The notes beneath the pieces were generated by a model. That model was not told where the DNA came from. It was given only the letters and a program-made list of their open reading frames with translations, and made no database searches. DNA of 64,000 nt, taken from Chitinophaga varians. Lineage in GTDB: Bacteria > Bacteroidota > Bacteroidia > Chitinophagales > Chitinophagaceae. The stretch spans positions 310,001 to 374,000 of the forward strand of contig NZ_JACVFB010000002.1 in the NCBI RefSeq assembly GCF_014529945.1. Reading direction: 5' to 3'. The translations under genes were made by a program, and so were the position numbers. Positions 33,575-42,622 of the stretch are shown piece by piece; within the stretch, counting starts at the first letter, position 1, and every line of letters starts with the position of its first letter.

Positions 33575-34761
33575 TCTGACTGTCGATCGTTTATATATGC
33601 TTCATCACTTTTATCCAAACGCTCCTGGCCTGTGCTCCGTTTTTCAAACACACTGTATATAATATAATTTTGATATGGATTATAGGCAGCTGCGCCTGGC
33701 ATTTCAAGAAAAACCATGCGGCCATACAAAAACGAAAAAACAACAATTCCTGCGTATGCCACCAGCTTTTGTAGCGGTTCGCGATACACCTCAATAATAT
33801 ATGGCAACAGTACCAGGTTACAAACAGTAAAATAAAAACGATACCTATTACTCAGCTCAATCAACTCATAACACACGAAATATATGAATATATTCAGCAT
33901 AAACAGGTTAAAGAAACAGTAAAAATACTTTTTCTCCTCCAGCTTGCTCTTATTGTTGATATACAGTATAAACAACAGGATATTGATCCAGGTACCCACG
34001 GAAAGGTTACGGGCCACTCCATAAACCGAATTGGTGATATAGGCCTCCAGGATCAATCCGTTTACCCCACCGATGGCGGCTGCCAGCAGCTTCAACAACG
34101 GAGCCATCCAGGAAATGTGCAGGACAAAGACTGCCAGGCTAAGGATAAAGCATACGATGTATCCTTTGGTGCTCATCTTCCTGTGCAGGAAAAAGTAAAG
34201 CGGTAACACCAACACAACAGAACGATGGAATAGAAACGCAATCACCACTATCAGCAGAAATGGCAGGAACCGACGTTCATAAATATACCGGACCGAACCA
34301 AAAAAGAGCACCACCGCGATCCCCTGACGTATCGCAATCATATCCAGGGAGAGGAACATGGTGGTATAGTATATCATCACCCCCACAATTGGGTTTTTGA
34401 GATAACGTTTGAGGTACACGAATAATAGTATCCCGCTAAGGGAGGCAATAATAAAGAACATCGCCTGGGCGTTCCCTCCCATAGACTTTACAACCGCGTT
34501 GATGATCTTATATCCCCATTCCATATAGCTCTCCTGAAATACGGGAGCATTTCCGAAAAGTACCTGGGGCAGTGGCTCTACTTCATTAAAAAATATTGTA
34601 TATCCCGGCCAGTCTCCTCCTGTTTCAAAACGCAAACCAGCCAGAAAAACCAGTATGAGGGAGGAGATGACAAAAAAGATCATTTTACTGCTTCTGTTGA
34701 TATCAGTGATATCCAGAAAGCTAAAAACAATCAGTATGCAAAATATAAAGAGATATACCAT
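33571..34761 (-). CDS. EpsG-family polysaccharide polymerase (Wzy-like)
   Basis: This 396-residue membrane protein has about ten to twelve transmembrane segments and the EpsG motif AGLRFETGGDWPGYTIFF early in the sequence. EpsG proteins polymerise repeat units on the periplasmic side, as Wzy does. It is the only polymerase candidate in the operon. Low sequence conservation is normal for this group. Confidence 0.85.
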   Translation of the reverse strand: MVYLFIFCILIVFSFLDITDINRSSKMIFFVISSLILVFLAGLRFETGGDWPGYTIFFNEVEPLPQVLFGNAPVFQESYMEWGYKIINAVVKSMGGNAQAMFFIIASLSGILLFVYLKRYLKNPIVGVMIYYTTMFLSLDMIAIRQGIAVVLFFGSVRYIYERRFLPFLLIVVIAFLFHRSVVLVLPLYFFLHRKMSTKGYIVCFILSLAVFVLHISWMAPLLKLLAAAIGGVNGLILEAYITNSVYGVARNLSVGTWINILLFILYINNKSKLEEKKYFYCFFNLFMLNIFIYFVCYELIELSNRYRFYFTVCNLVLLPYIIEVYREPLQKLVAYAGIVVFSFLYGRMVFLEMPGAAAYNPYQNYIIYSVFEKRSTGQERLDKSDEAYINDRQSE

Positions 34762-34781
34762 ATTCCCACTATATATTTGAA

Positions 34782-35945
34782 TTACCCTATGGGGTATTTT
34801 TTAAGATAATTCATACAGTCATATATCGTATCCATTTTTTCAACTACCGTGATCTGTCGGTCTAACCGCCAACTGTTTCGGAGCGCTGCATACCATTTTC
34901 CTCCCATTTTTTTTACGTAGTGGGCACCTACCCGCCACATGCACAGCGGGTCTTTCTTCCGGTAAGCTGCCATTGCCTTAAAAGTATGCGTATTCACTTC
35001 CGGAATGTATGTCAGCAGGTAAGCGTACAATTCGTTGTAATTGAGGCTTAACCCTGTTTTCCCGAACTGTTGCAGCGCCTCCAGCGCCGATTGCGCATAG
35101 ATAGTGGGGCCTGTCCAAATTCTTGGAACAAAAATATTCCAGTTTGCCAGTGTAGCGGGCGGCAGGAATTTCTGATCTTCCAGCTTTCCGACATGGGCAT
35201 TGCGTATTCCCATTCCTGCGGCGCTCTTTTTAGATACACCGGTGACCGTTACAGGATAGTTTGCATAATAGTAGTTTTTCTCTGCTACACAAGCCAATGC
35301 TATACTACTGGCCATATCCGGTGATGCACCAGGAAAATACGACCCGGTGTGCCGCATGATCCGGTCCATCAACTCTTTTTTCACCATCCCGTGATATATG
35401 CGGGGCAGGTTCCCGATATACAATGTCCCCCGGCCAAGCGTATGCTGTAGCTGCTCTTCCGGCACCAGTGGTTGCAGTTGCATGGAAACCTGTTGCGGGA
35501 TCTGCATCACTCCGGGGCGGAAATAGTAGTTCTCATTGCTGACATGCACATCACTCCAATAATAGTTACCCGGCTTATAGATCAGTGCTTCAATGTCCTG
35601 TTTGTCCAATAAGTGCGCGATCTCGCATACATAAGGCGACACGATATCATCATCCCCGATAAATACGAGGTATTTGCCCCGCGCATTTGCAACAGCACGG
35701 GCAGAATTATCTGACACCGACAAGTGGCCTGCGTGGTATTCATATTTGATACGCGTATCCTTTTTTCTATCTACGTACGCAGCCAGGATACTACCATCGG
35801 TTGAATTATCCTGTACCACAATCTCATAGTCAGTTGTCGGAATAAGTTCCAAAATCGCATCTACCACTACTACCAGACACTCAGGTCTGTCTTTTGTAGG
35901 TATAACGATAGATAATATCGGTGCAGCTGACTGTGACATTTCCAT
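34782..35945 (-). CDS. Glycosyltransferase family 2
   Basis: This protein of about 387 residues opens with PILSIVIPTKDRPECLVVVV, followed by YEIVVQDNSTDGS and the DxD-like VFIGDDDIVSPY. The C-terminal half is longer than a minimal GT2. ATG 35945 is used; a GTG at 35957 is also in frame. It lies directly after the flippase gene. Sugar unknown. Confidence 0.88.
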   Translation of the reverse strand: MEMSQSAAPILSIVIPTKDRPECLVVVVDAILELIPTTDYEIVVQDNSTDGSILAAYVDRKKDTRIKYEYHAGHLSVSDNSARAVANARGKYLVFIGDDDIVSPYVCEIAHLLDKQDIEALIYKPGNYYWSDVHVSNENYYFRPGVMQIPQQVSMQLQPLVPEEQLQHTLGRGTLYIGNLPRIYHGMVKKELMDRIMRHTGSYFPGASPDMASSIALACVAEKNYYYANYPVTVTGVSKKSAAGMGIRNAHVGKLEDQKFLPPATLANWNIFVPRIWTGPTIYAQSALEALQQFGKTGLSLNYNELYAYLLTYIPEVNTHTFKAMAAYRKKDPLCMWRVGAHYVKKMGGKWYAALRNSWRLDRQITVVEKMDTIYDCMNYLKKYPIG

Positions 35946-35966
35946 ATTTGATTTCACTTAATAAAA

Positions 35967-37517
35967 TTATTCCTGTTCCTGAACTTCTGCTTCCTTCATC
36001 AGGGAGCTACCGGCAGTTTTTCTACGCGCCCCCGGCAGAAATTGCCGAAGATTGATGACATCATCCGGGGCCAGCTTATTATGTACCCATACATTTAGCA
36101 GTAAAACCAGACAGCCCGTGACAGCTCCATATAACAGCACATAATAACCATGTGCAAAAGGCAATGTGAGGTAGTATACCACGTATCCAACAACAATAGC
36201 GACCAAACAAGGAACAATCGTGTGTTTCAACAACCAGGTACCAAACTCGCCCCCCAAAAACTTATTGATCAATACATATCCCAATACCAAAGTAGCCAAT
36301 ACATTGATGATCAACCAGGGAATAGCAGCCCCCAGCAACCCGAATGCCTTAATGAGCACAATGAAGGAAGGGATGATACAAATAATGCAAATAACCCCCA
36401 GCTTAATATTCGCTTTATTATAGCCATTTCCGATGGACAAATAATATGGCATCAACTGAAAAGCCAGGAAGGTACTGCCAACTAAAAGGATCTTTGCGGT
36501 TACATTTACGGTATTTGCAATCAGCGGGTCATGTGTCCAGATAAACAGCATTTCTTTGGTATACAGAAACAGCACAATACTGACGGCCGCTGCTACACTG
36601 GCAATAAAAAAAGAAAAACGCTGGAACAGTTTCACCAGCTCTTCCCGTTTATGCTCTGCAATCAACCGCGTTAGTTGAGGCACCACTGCTACCGCAACGG
36701 GAGTGGTGATGATCACCGGAGATTGTGCAAAAACAGCTGCCAGTGAATAATATCCAAAATCAGATAATGACAGCATCTTACTGATTAATAACTTGTCCAG
36801 CTGCGTGTTCAGCGCGGCGATCATTCCCATCACCATCATGCCAAGTGCAAACTTCCAAATGTTACGGATCAGCCCTAAATTAAAAGCGTATGTCATCTGT
36901 GTGCGGACCAGCTCCCAGAGTTTAAAGCGGGTTATCAACAGAAAAATACCATTCACAAGTATCTGCCATACAAAAAAAGTAGTAAGAGAAGGGAGAAAAT
37001 ACAATGGTAGTAATACCACACCGGAACGAAAAAAGCTCCAAAGTATCTGCAGACCGTTGGCCAATACCTGCTTTTGAAGCCCCATCAACCCGCCATTGTA
37101 AAGCGTTGAAAAAAACTGAAAAGAGATACCGATTCCCATCAGGCCAATGTAAAGGGCGAGAGAGGATTGTGGGATAACCGTTGATTTCAGCCAGTTGGTA
37201 GCAATGATGTTGGAAAACAGAAAAATGCCAATAATAATAAGCAGGCAAATAATCATATAGATCCGTTCCATCGTAAACAGGAGATTGCCCAGATACTTTT
37301 TATCTGTACTTCGCGCCAGCTCCCTGTTCAGCGTTGCAGTCAACCCAGCGTCCGCAAAAAAAAGCAGGGCCAGAATAACTGCATAAAAATTAATGACGGC
37401 ATAAGATTCAATGCCCAATAATTTTATATAAAGTGGCACAAAAATGTATACTGAAACAAAGCTCCAAACCTTTCCAATATAATTGGCAATAATATTTTTG
37501 GTCAGTGTATTATTCAT
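35967..37517 (-). CDS. Polysaccharide flippase (Wzx/MATE-like)
   Basis: This 516-residue protein has about 12-14 transmembrane segments and the MOP-superfamily opening NIIANYIGKVWSFVSVYIFVPLYIKLLG. It should flip the lipid-linked repeat unit across the inner membrane to the polymerase. The C-terminal tail after the last helix is about 35 residues and charged. Its presence, with Wzy-, Wzz- and Wza-like proteins, indicates a Wzx/Wzy-dependent pathway. Confidence 0.92.
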   Translation of the reverse strand: MNNTLTKNIIANYIGKVWSFVSVYIFVPLYIKLLGIESYAVINFYAVILALLFFADAGLTATLNRELARSTDKKYLGNLLFTMERIYMIICLLIIIGIFLFSNIIATNWLKSTVIPQSSLALYIGLMGIGISFQFFSTLYNGGLMGLQKQVLANGLQILWSFFRSGVVLLPLYFLPSLTTFFVWQILVNGIFLLITRFKLWELVRTQMTYAFNLGLIRNIWKFALGMMVMGMIAALNTQLDKLLISKMLSLSDFGYYSLAAVFAQSPVIITTPVAVAVVPQLTRLIAEHKREELVKLFQRFSFFIASVAAAVSIVLFLYTKEMLFIWTHDPLIANTVNVTAKILLVGSTFLAFQLMPYYLSIGNGYNKANIKLGVICIICIIPSFIVLIKAFGLLGAAIPWLIINVLATLVLGYVLINKFLGGEFGTWLLKHTIVPCLVAIVVGYVVYYLTLPFAHGYYVLLYGAVTGCLVLLLNVWVHNKLAPDDVINLRQFLPGARRKTAGSSLMKEAEVQEQE

Positions 37518-38415
37518 TGGAGGTATTAATCGGAAGGAATCTCGCCTTGTTATTGTATATATATTTATAAAACTTTCGTTCCAGCTGGCTTAAGGATTTG
37601 GTGTAGTTTTTTGTTGCCAGAGAAAAATAACTTTGGCCTGCAGACAGCTCCGGAAGCGTATCAGCACAACCAATTATAACCACCTCTCCCAATGTATTGG
37701 TAAGCCGCAGTATTCCATCTTCTTCTTCCAATCGGATGTCCGGATTTAACCCTACAAATTCATGGCTCCATTTTTTCATCATTCCCAATTTCTCGGCCAT
37801 CGTTGGTTTATACCACAACTTCAATTTTTCCTGTTTCTTAGCAGGATTACCGGAGTAGGTGCTATGAGCGTCCGTATTCTTTTGAATGAATGACGTTGTC
37901 ATACAAATAGTACGCTCCCGGATAGTAACACCGGAGGCCACAATACAGGAGCCAACAAGCCATACGTCATTCTCAATTACTGTATGGCCGGTACTGTGCA
38001 AAAGACAACCCTCCAGCTGTTCTCCACTGGCCACATGCGACCAAACCTGAGAATACATCCCGATTCTGACGCCATGACCGATGGTCAATCCGCCGCTACC
38101 ATCCAGGATGCTGTTCTGCCCAAACCAACAGTTATGTCCGATAGTAGTTGGTATATCTCCGATCGCGGTCACCAGAATGCTGTTGTGAAACACATTCCAG
38201 TCGCCGACGCTGATACCGGACGGGCCTATAAGAACTTTCACATTCTCATTAAAAACATTACAGTCACCAATATGAAACTGTCCTGCACCAGCGAGGACCT
38301 CAAACCTTACCCCTTTCCGGATCACGTTATAGTTCCCCAGCGTCACATTGGCAGGTATTTCCACCCCCTCTTCAATAATATTTCCAACTCCTTGTTTTAC
38401 CTGTGTTAACATCAT
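37510..38415 (-). CDS. Left-handed beta-helix (hexapeptide) acyltransferase
   Basis: This protein of about 301 residues has repeated hexapeptide turns from residue 15 to about 150 (for example VTLGNYNVIRKGV, ISVGDWNVFHNS, TIGHNCWFGQNS, VIENDVWLVGSCIVASGVTI), the fold of WcaF/WbbJ-type acyltransferases. A C-terminal domain of about 130 residues is unusual for the family. The start at 38415 shares one base with the KAS III stop (TAATG), so the two are translationally coupled. It is the natural candidate to move the acyl group made by the adjacent ACP module to a sugar; acetyl-CoA is the usual donor of the family, so ACP use is inference. Confidence 0.88.
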   Translation of the reverse strand: MMLTQVKQGVGNIIEEGVEIPANVTLGNYNVIRKGVRFEVLAGAGQFHIGDCNVFNENVKVLIGPSGISVGDWNVFHNSILVTAIGDIPTTIGHNCWFGQNSILDGSGGLTIGHGVRIGMYSQVWSHVASGEQLEGCLLHSTGHTVIENDVWLVGSCIVASGVTIRERTICMTTSFIQKNTDAHSTYSGNPAKKQEKLKLWYKPTMAEKLGMMKKWSHEFVGLNPDIRLEEEDGILRLTNTLGEVVIIGCADTLPELSAGQSYFSLATKNYTKSLSQLERKFYKYIYNNKARFLPINTSNE

Positions 38416-39422
38416 TAAACAAAATTTAAAACACAACCACCCCAGGAGTATCCTACACCAAAACCAGCCAATATCACTTTCTGCTGTTCTCCTGCCAGTC
38501 TTTTTTCATTTACCGCTTCCTTCAGCGCAATCGGAATAGTGGAGGAAACTGTGTTACCTACCGCTTTCAGGAACAAGTAAAACTTGTCTTCACTGATACC
38601 GATTTTCTTACGCAGAAAATTCAACATATATTGATTCGCCTGATGAAATACAAACAGCGAAATGTCGTCCATAGCCAGATTATTCTTGGCCAATGTAGCT
38701 TTCACCAATTTAGGCACGGCATCCAGGGTAAAATTAAAAATCTCCGATCCGTTCATATATAAACAATCGGGAGAAACAATGTCCCCGTCAGTTATTGACA
38801 CAACCTTTTCGGGATTATAGGGATGTCTGGCACCACCATTTCTGACGATCAGATTTTCGGCTCCGCTACCGTCCGTTCCCAGTTCAAAATCCATGATTTC
38901 AGCGAATCCTTCCGTAGAGATGAGGGTAGCCGCAGCTGCATCCCCGAAAATGGTCCTGTTGCCTTTGTCTTTCGGATGTATATATTTTGAATAAGTTTCC
39001 GCTGTAATCAGCAGAATATTTTTTGCGATTCCCCCCGCAATAAGCCCTTTTGCAAAAGCCAGCCCATATACAAACCCAGAGCAACCAAGATTGAAGTCAA
39101 TTGCTCCGGCATTGGTCGGGATGCCCAGCTTATCCTGTACGATACAAGCGGTGGTAGGCAAAACATAATCCGGGCTTTGCGTACACAACAACACAAAATC
39201 TATTTGCCCCGGATCTATATTATATTCAACCATCAAAGCCTGACCAGCCTTTACAGCCATGTCAGACACAAACTCATCTTTCCCTGCAATACGCCTTTCT
39301 TCTATACCAACCTTTGTGGCTACTTTTTCAACAGACCACTCGGGAAAATCGCTGACCAACAATTCGTTGGTCATACGTAATTCGGGCAGATAATAGCTTA
39401 TCGCTTTGATATATGCTTTCAT
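38415..39422 (-). CDS. 3-oxoacyl-ACP synthase III-type enzyme (KAS III)
   Basis: This 335-residue thiolase-fold enzyme has the full KAS III triad: Cys114 in DFNLGCSGFVYG, His260 in FVFHQAN and Asn290 in AVGNTVSS. It would condense acetyl-CoA or another acyl-CoA with a malonyl-ACP. It is not beside housekeeping fatty-acid genes but inside the polysaccharide operon next to an ACP and a reductase, so it likely makes a short dedicated beta-ketoacyl group. TAATG overlaps link it to genes on both sides. Confidence 0.93.
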   Translation of the reverse strand: MKAYIKAISYYLPELRMTNELLVSDFPEWSVEKVATKVGIEERRIAGKDEFVSDMAVKAGQALMVEYNIDPGQIDFVLLCTQSPDYVLPTTACIVQDKLGIPTNAGAIDFNLGCSGFVYGLAFAKGLIAGGIAKNILLITAETYSKYIHPKDKGNRTIFGDAAAATLISTEGFAEIMDFELGTDGSGAENLIVRNGGARHPYNPEKVVSITDGDIVSPDCLYMNGSEIFNFTLDAVPKLVKATLAKNNLAMDDISLFVFHQANQYMLNFLRKKIGISEDKFYLFLKAVGNTVSSTIPIALKEAVNEKRLAGEQQKVILAGFGVGYSWGGCVLNFV

Positions 39423-40168
39423 TATTTTAAAGTATATCCTCCGTCTAAAATCATAATATTACCAGTGGCCCATCTACTTGCATCGGAAAGATAGAATATG
39501 GCCGTATTGGCCACATCTTCCGGCGCTCCATAGCCCAGGGGGTACTCTTTTTCCGCTTCGTTGAATTTGTCCTCCTCCATTACATCTTTTGCCGCGTCTA
39601 TAAGGGGAGTCCTTACTATTCCCGGACAAACGGCATTGACCCTGATCTTCTGAGGGGCCAGCTCAGCTGCCAACACCTTCACGGCTGCATTCAGCGCAGC
39701 TTTGGACGAGGCGTACAACAAGGTGGCAGGAATTCCCAACTGAGAAGACAGAGAAGAAATGAAAAACAAGGATGCTTTTTTATTCAGCTTCTTCTTTTTC
39801 ATTAATTGCTGAACCAATATTATCTGACTATTGAAATTGACATTAAAGATATCAGCAATTTTAGCCTGCGTAGTAAACTGTGCAGGCAGGTAAGTGATCA
39901 CGCCGGCACAAAAAACCACACCATCAAGGGAATCCAGCGATAACACCATTTGCTGTAATGCAGCATCATCCGTCAGATCACAAGGTTGAGCCGTATGGCC
40001 CTCGCCTGGCATTACCGACAACGTTTGTTTCAACCGGTCTTCGTTTCTCCCGGAAATGACCAATACAGCTCCCTGGTCAGCCAACGAAATACAAATCTGC
40101 CGGCCAATTCCGGAAGAAGCTCCTGTAACCAATATTTTTTTCCCCTTTAAAGAAAACAGATCACTCAT
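39422..40168 (-). CDS. SDR oxidoreductase, probable 3-oxoacyl-ACP reductase
   Basis: This 248-residue classical SDR has TGASSGIG (15-22), FFISSLSSQLG with the catalytic Ser, Tyr152-x3-Lys156 (LYASSKAAL) and the closing ILDGGYTL typical of FabG-like enzymes. Placed between ACP and KAS III, it should reduce a ketoacyl-ACP to a 3-hydroxyacyl-ACP. Overlaps by 4 bp with the ACP gene and 1 bp with the KAS III gene. Confidence 0.9.
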   Translation of the reverse strand: MSDLFSLKGKKILVTGASSGIGRQICISLADQGAVLVISGRNEDRLKQTLSVMPGEGHTAQPCDLTDDAALQQMVLSLDSLDGVVFCAGVITYLPAQFTTQAKIADIFNVNFNSQIILVQQLMKKKKLNKKASLFFISSLSSQLGIPATLLYASSKAALNAAVKVLAAELAPQKIRVNAVCPGIVRTPLIDAAKDVMEEDKFNEAEKEYPLGYGAPEDVANTAIFYLSDASRWATGNIMILDGGYTLK

Positions 40169-40404
40169 TTTTCGGCTGCTTTCTTTTTCACCAGGTTAAA
40201 CAGGTCAGTGATCGTACCACTTTCCCGGATCTCGTCTCCGGAAATCCGTACACCGTAGTTTTCATCTACCATAGCAATCGTGGCAAGTCCCAATAACGAG
40301 CTCCACTCTTCTATTTGCTTAAAGTCTGTTCCCTCGCCAATTTCGCTTTTTGGTGTTTCATCAAAAAGATCGGCAAAGCTTGCAACAAAAGTAGTGATTT
40401 CCAT
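40165..40404 (-). CDS. Acyl carrier protein
   Basis: This 79-residue acidic protein has the ACP helix pattern and, where DSL is usual, EEWSSLLGLA with Ser36 as the likely phosphopantetheine site. A Trp before the Ser is common in specialised carrier proteins rather than housekeeping AcpP. It carries the growing acyl group for the KAS III and SDR enzymes encoded next to it. Confidence 0.88.
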   Translation of the reverse strand: MEITTFVASFADLFDETPKSEIGEGTDFKQIEEWSSLLGLATIAMVDENYGVRISGDEIRESGTITDLFNLVKKKAAEK

Positions 40405-40425
40405 AATATATTATTTTATTACTAA

Positions 40426-41484
40426 TCAATTCATCCACCATCCACAAGGCAATGCGAGGTGCTTTTCCATAAAGGAATTCACCCCTTTCAATGCAGGTTG
40501 TTCTCCGAAAGCGGAATAAACATTATTGTTAAGATGGACACCTGAAGCATAATATCCCTCGCTCCTGAAATGACTAAGCATTCCGGCCTTGTCATTAGTT
40601 AACACACTAAACACCCAATAGTTGGGATTAACGCCGGGCCGATCACCTAAAAAGGACGTATCCGGAAAATGTTCCCTGAAATAATTTTTCCAGTTTTCTC
40701 CGTTTTGGCGTTGTTTGGCCAACAGCCCCGGCAGGTCGTCCATCTGCAACGTTCCAATGTAGGCGTTTACATCGCTCATCAGTGCGCCATAACCCTCCAT
40801 GGAAATATCGCAGGCGGCACTGATTTCGTTAAACTGATCTCTGAATATTCTCCGGTCGATACCATAGTCCCGAACAAGTTTTGCCTTTTCAAACAACGCT
40901 TTATCCCTGAATACAATCCCGCCACCGTCTATCGTATTAGGCAACCTTACCGGTTGAAAGGAAAATATGGAAATATCTGTTTGACCACCTCCCATTACCT
41001 GGCCCTGGTACTCAGTGCCGAATGCTTCGATACAATCGTCAATCACAATAATACCATGTTCTTTTCCGATCGCATTGATTTCATCTATGTAGCCAGGATA
41101 ACCACAGAAATGGTTATGCATGATCACTTTAGTTTTGGAAGAGATCTTTTTCCTGACGTCATCGGGCGACAACGTACCCGTTGCGGGATCTACGTCTGCC
41201 CACACAATGTGCAACCCTTTGGTCAGGAAAGGCTGATTAGAAGCCAGGCAGCTCACCGGGGAAGCGATTACCTCATCTCCCGGCTTTAAGTCCAGAACAG
41301 ACTGAATTACCAATACGGCAATATTATAGGAGTTAACAGCCAGTACCTGTTCCTTTCCCAGGAACCTGGCCAGTTTACTTTCAAATTCCTTTCCCCATTT
41401 GCCATAACTCAGCGCACCTGAATGCAATATTTCATTCAGATAAGAAAGGTCATTGGGCATATACGGCTTAAACAAGGGGACCAT
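40426..41484 (-). CDS. DegT/DnrJ/EryC1/StrS-family protein lacking the PLP lysine
   Basis: This 352-residue protein is a full-length member of the sugar aminotransferase family (fold type I) by overall alignment with its neighbour. However, where the Schiff-base Lys lies (FSLQAIKHMTTVDGG in the neighbour) it has FSFQPVRLPNTIDGG, so Arg180 replaces Lys. The phosphate-binding SGTAAL is also altered to SYNIAVL. The pyridoxal-ring Asp region (VIDDCIEAFG) is kept. It probably cannot transaminate alone; it may be a regulatory partner of the neighbour, or have a PLP-independent or different role. Codon AGG is one transition from AAG, but the second change argues against a sequencing error. Confidence 0.88.
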   Translation of the reverse strand: MVPLFKPYMPNDLSYLNEILHSGALSYGKWGKEFESKLARFLGKEQVLAVNSYNIAVLVIQSVLDLKPGDEVIASPVSCLASNQPFLTKGLHIVWADVDPATGTLSPDDVRKKISSKTKVIMHNHFCGYPGYIDEINAIGKEHGIIVIDDCIEAFGTEYQGQVMGGGQTDISIFSFQPVRLPNTIDGGGIVFRDKALFEKAKLVRDYGIDRRIFRDQFNEISAACDISMEGYGALMSDVNAYIGTLQMDDLPGLLAKQRQNGENWKNYFREHFPDTSFLGDRPGVNPNYWVFSVLTNDKAGMLSHFRSEGYYASGVHLNNNVYSAFGEQPALKGVNSFMEKHLALPCGWWMN

Positions 41485-41530
41485 CGGTACTTATGGTTTA
41501 TAATTTAAAAATCGTACAGACTGTGGTAGT

Positions 41531-42619
41531 TTACCAGCCTTTTTTGATAACCGTGGCAATTCTTTCCCGGTCTTCTTCTGTTAACCACCATCCGCAGGGT
41601 ATGTGAACCATCTTTTTATAGAACTCATCAAACACTGGCAATTCAGTTTTCGACTCATTAAAAACGGAATGCCGGTCATTGCGAAGATGTAATTCGGAAG
41701 CTGCCACGCCATTTTCAGCCATCATCCGGATGAAGTCTTCACGACGGTCTACCTTCATGGTATAAAGCCAATAGGAAGGCTCTGTACCAGGATAGTACTG
41801 TAGTAACTCCACACCAGCTGTTTGCTGCAACGCCTGATCAAAGAACTTTCCATTCTCTATGTATTTGCCAACAATTTCGCGGACGTATCCCATCTGGACC
41901 AGGCCGATAGTAGCATTTACATTGTTCATATGATACTTGTATCCTGGCGTCGTAATGTCATTTTCCAGCCTTGGCTTTGTTTTATCCAGTCCAAACCAGC
42001 GAAGCAGCCTCGCGCGGTCGGCCTGTTCCTTGTTTTTAACACAGAGAAATCCGCCATCAACCGTTGTCATGTGCTTGATAGCCTGCAACGAAAAAATAGT
42101 GTAGTCAGAAATACCACCCAGTGGCTGTCCATTATATTTGGCGCCCAATGCATGGGCTGCATCCTCGATAATGGGAATATTGAATTCAGCTGAAAGCTGT
42201 TGAAACGCTGTTAGATCAGCTACCATGCCGGCATAATGTACCAGCATGATTGCTTTTGTTTTTTCTGTGATTTTTTTCCTAACATCAGCAGGGTCCAGCA
42301 ATCCGGTAGAGGCATCTACATCTGCCCACACCACTTTGGCTCCCATCAATTTGATAGCCACATTCGTCGGCTCTGCTGTGAGCACCGTGCTGATGATCTC
42401 ATCTCCTTCACCCACTCCGGCCAGCATCAATGCGATGTGCAGCGCCGCTGTGCCGGAATTCAGCGATAATGAAAATGGATTTGCGACGTAGTCTGCAAAA
42501 GTCCGCTCAAACTCATATACTTTTTCACCTTCCGCGATATAGCCACTATAAAGAATATTTTCCAAAGCAGGCAATAAGTCCTCACGCGGAGGCAAGTATG
42601 GTTTTACTATGGGAATCAT
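41531..42619 (-). CDS. DegT/DnrJ/EryC1/StrS-family sugar aminotransferase
   Basis: This 362-residue PLP enzyme has the phosphate loop LNSGTAALH (53-61), Asp153 in PIIEDAAHALGA, and Schiff-base Lys182 in FSLQAIKHMTTVDGG. It should transfer an amino group from glutamate to a keto-sugar nucleotide. The adjacent 4,6-dehydratase supplies a 4-keto-6-deoxy sugar, so the likely product is a UDP-4-amino-4,6-dideoxy sugar. Four bases separate it from the dehydratase gene. Confidence 0.95.
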   Translation of the reverse strand: MIPIVKPYLPPREDLLPALENILYSGYIAEGEKVYEFERTFADYVANPFSLSLNSGTAALHIALMLAGVGEGDEIISTVLTAEPTNVAIKLMGAKVVWADVDASTGLLDPADVRKKITEKTKAIMLVHYAGMVADLTAFQQLSAEFNIPIIEDAAHALGAKYNGQPLGGISDYTIFSLQAIKHMTTVDGGFLCVKNKEQADRARLLRWFGLDKTKPRLENDITTPGYKYHMNNVNATIGLVQMGYVREIVGKYIENGKFFDQALQQTAGVELLQYYPGTEPSYWLYTMKVDRREDFIRMMAENGVAASELHLRNDRHSVFNESKTELPVFDEFYKKMVHIPCGWWLTEEDRERIATVIKKGW

Positions 42620-42622
42620 ACT

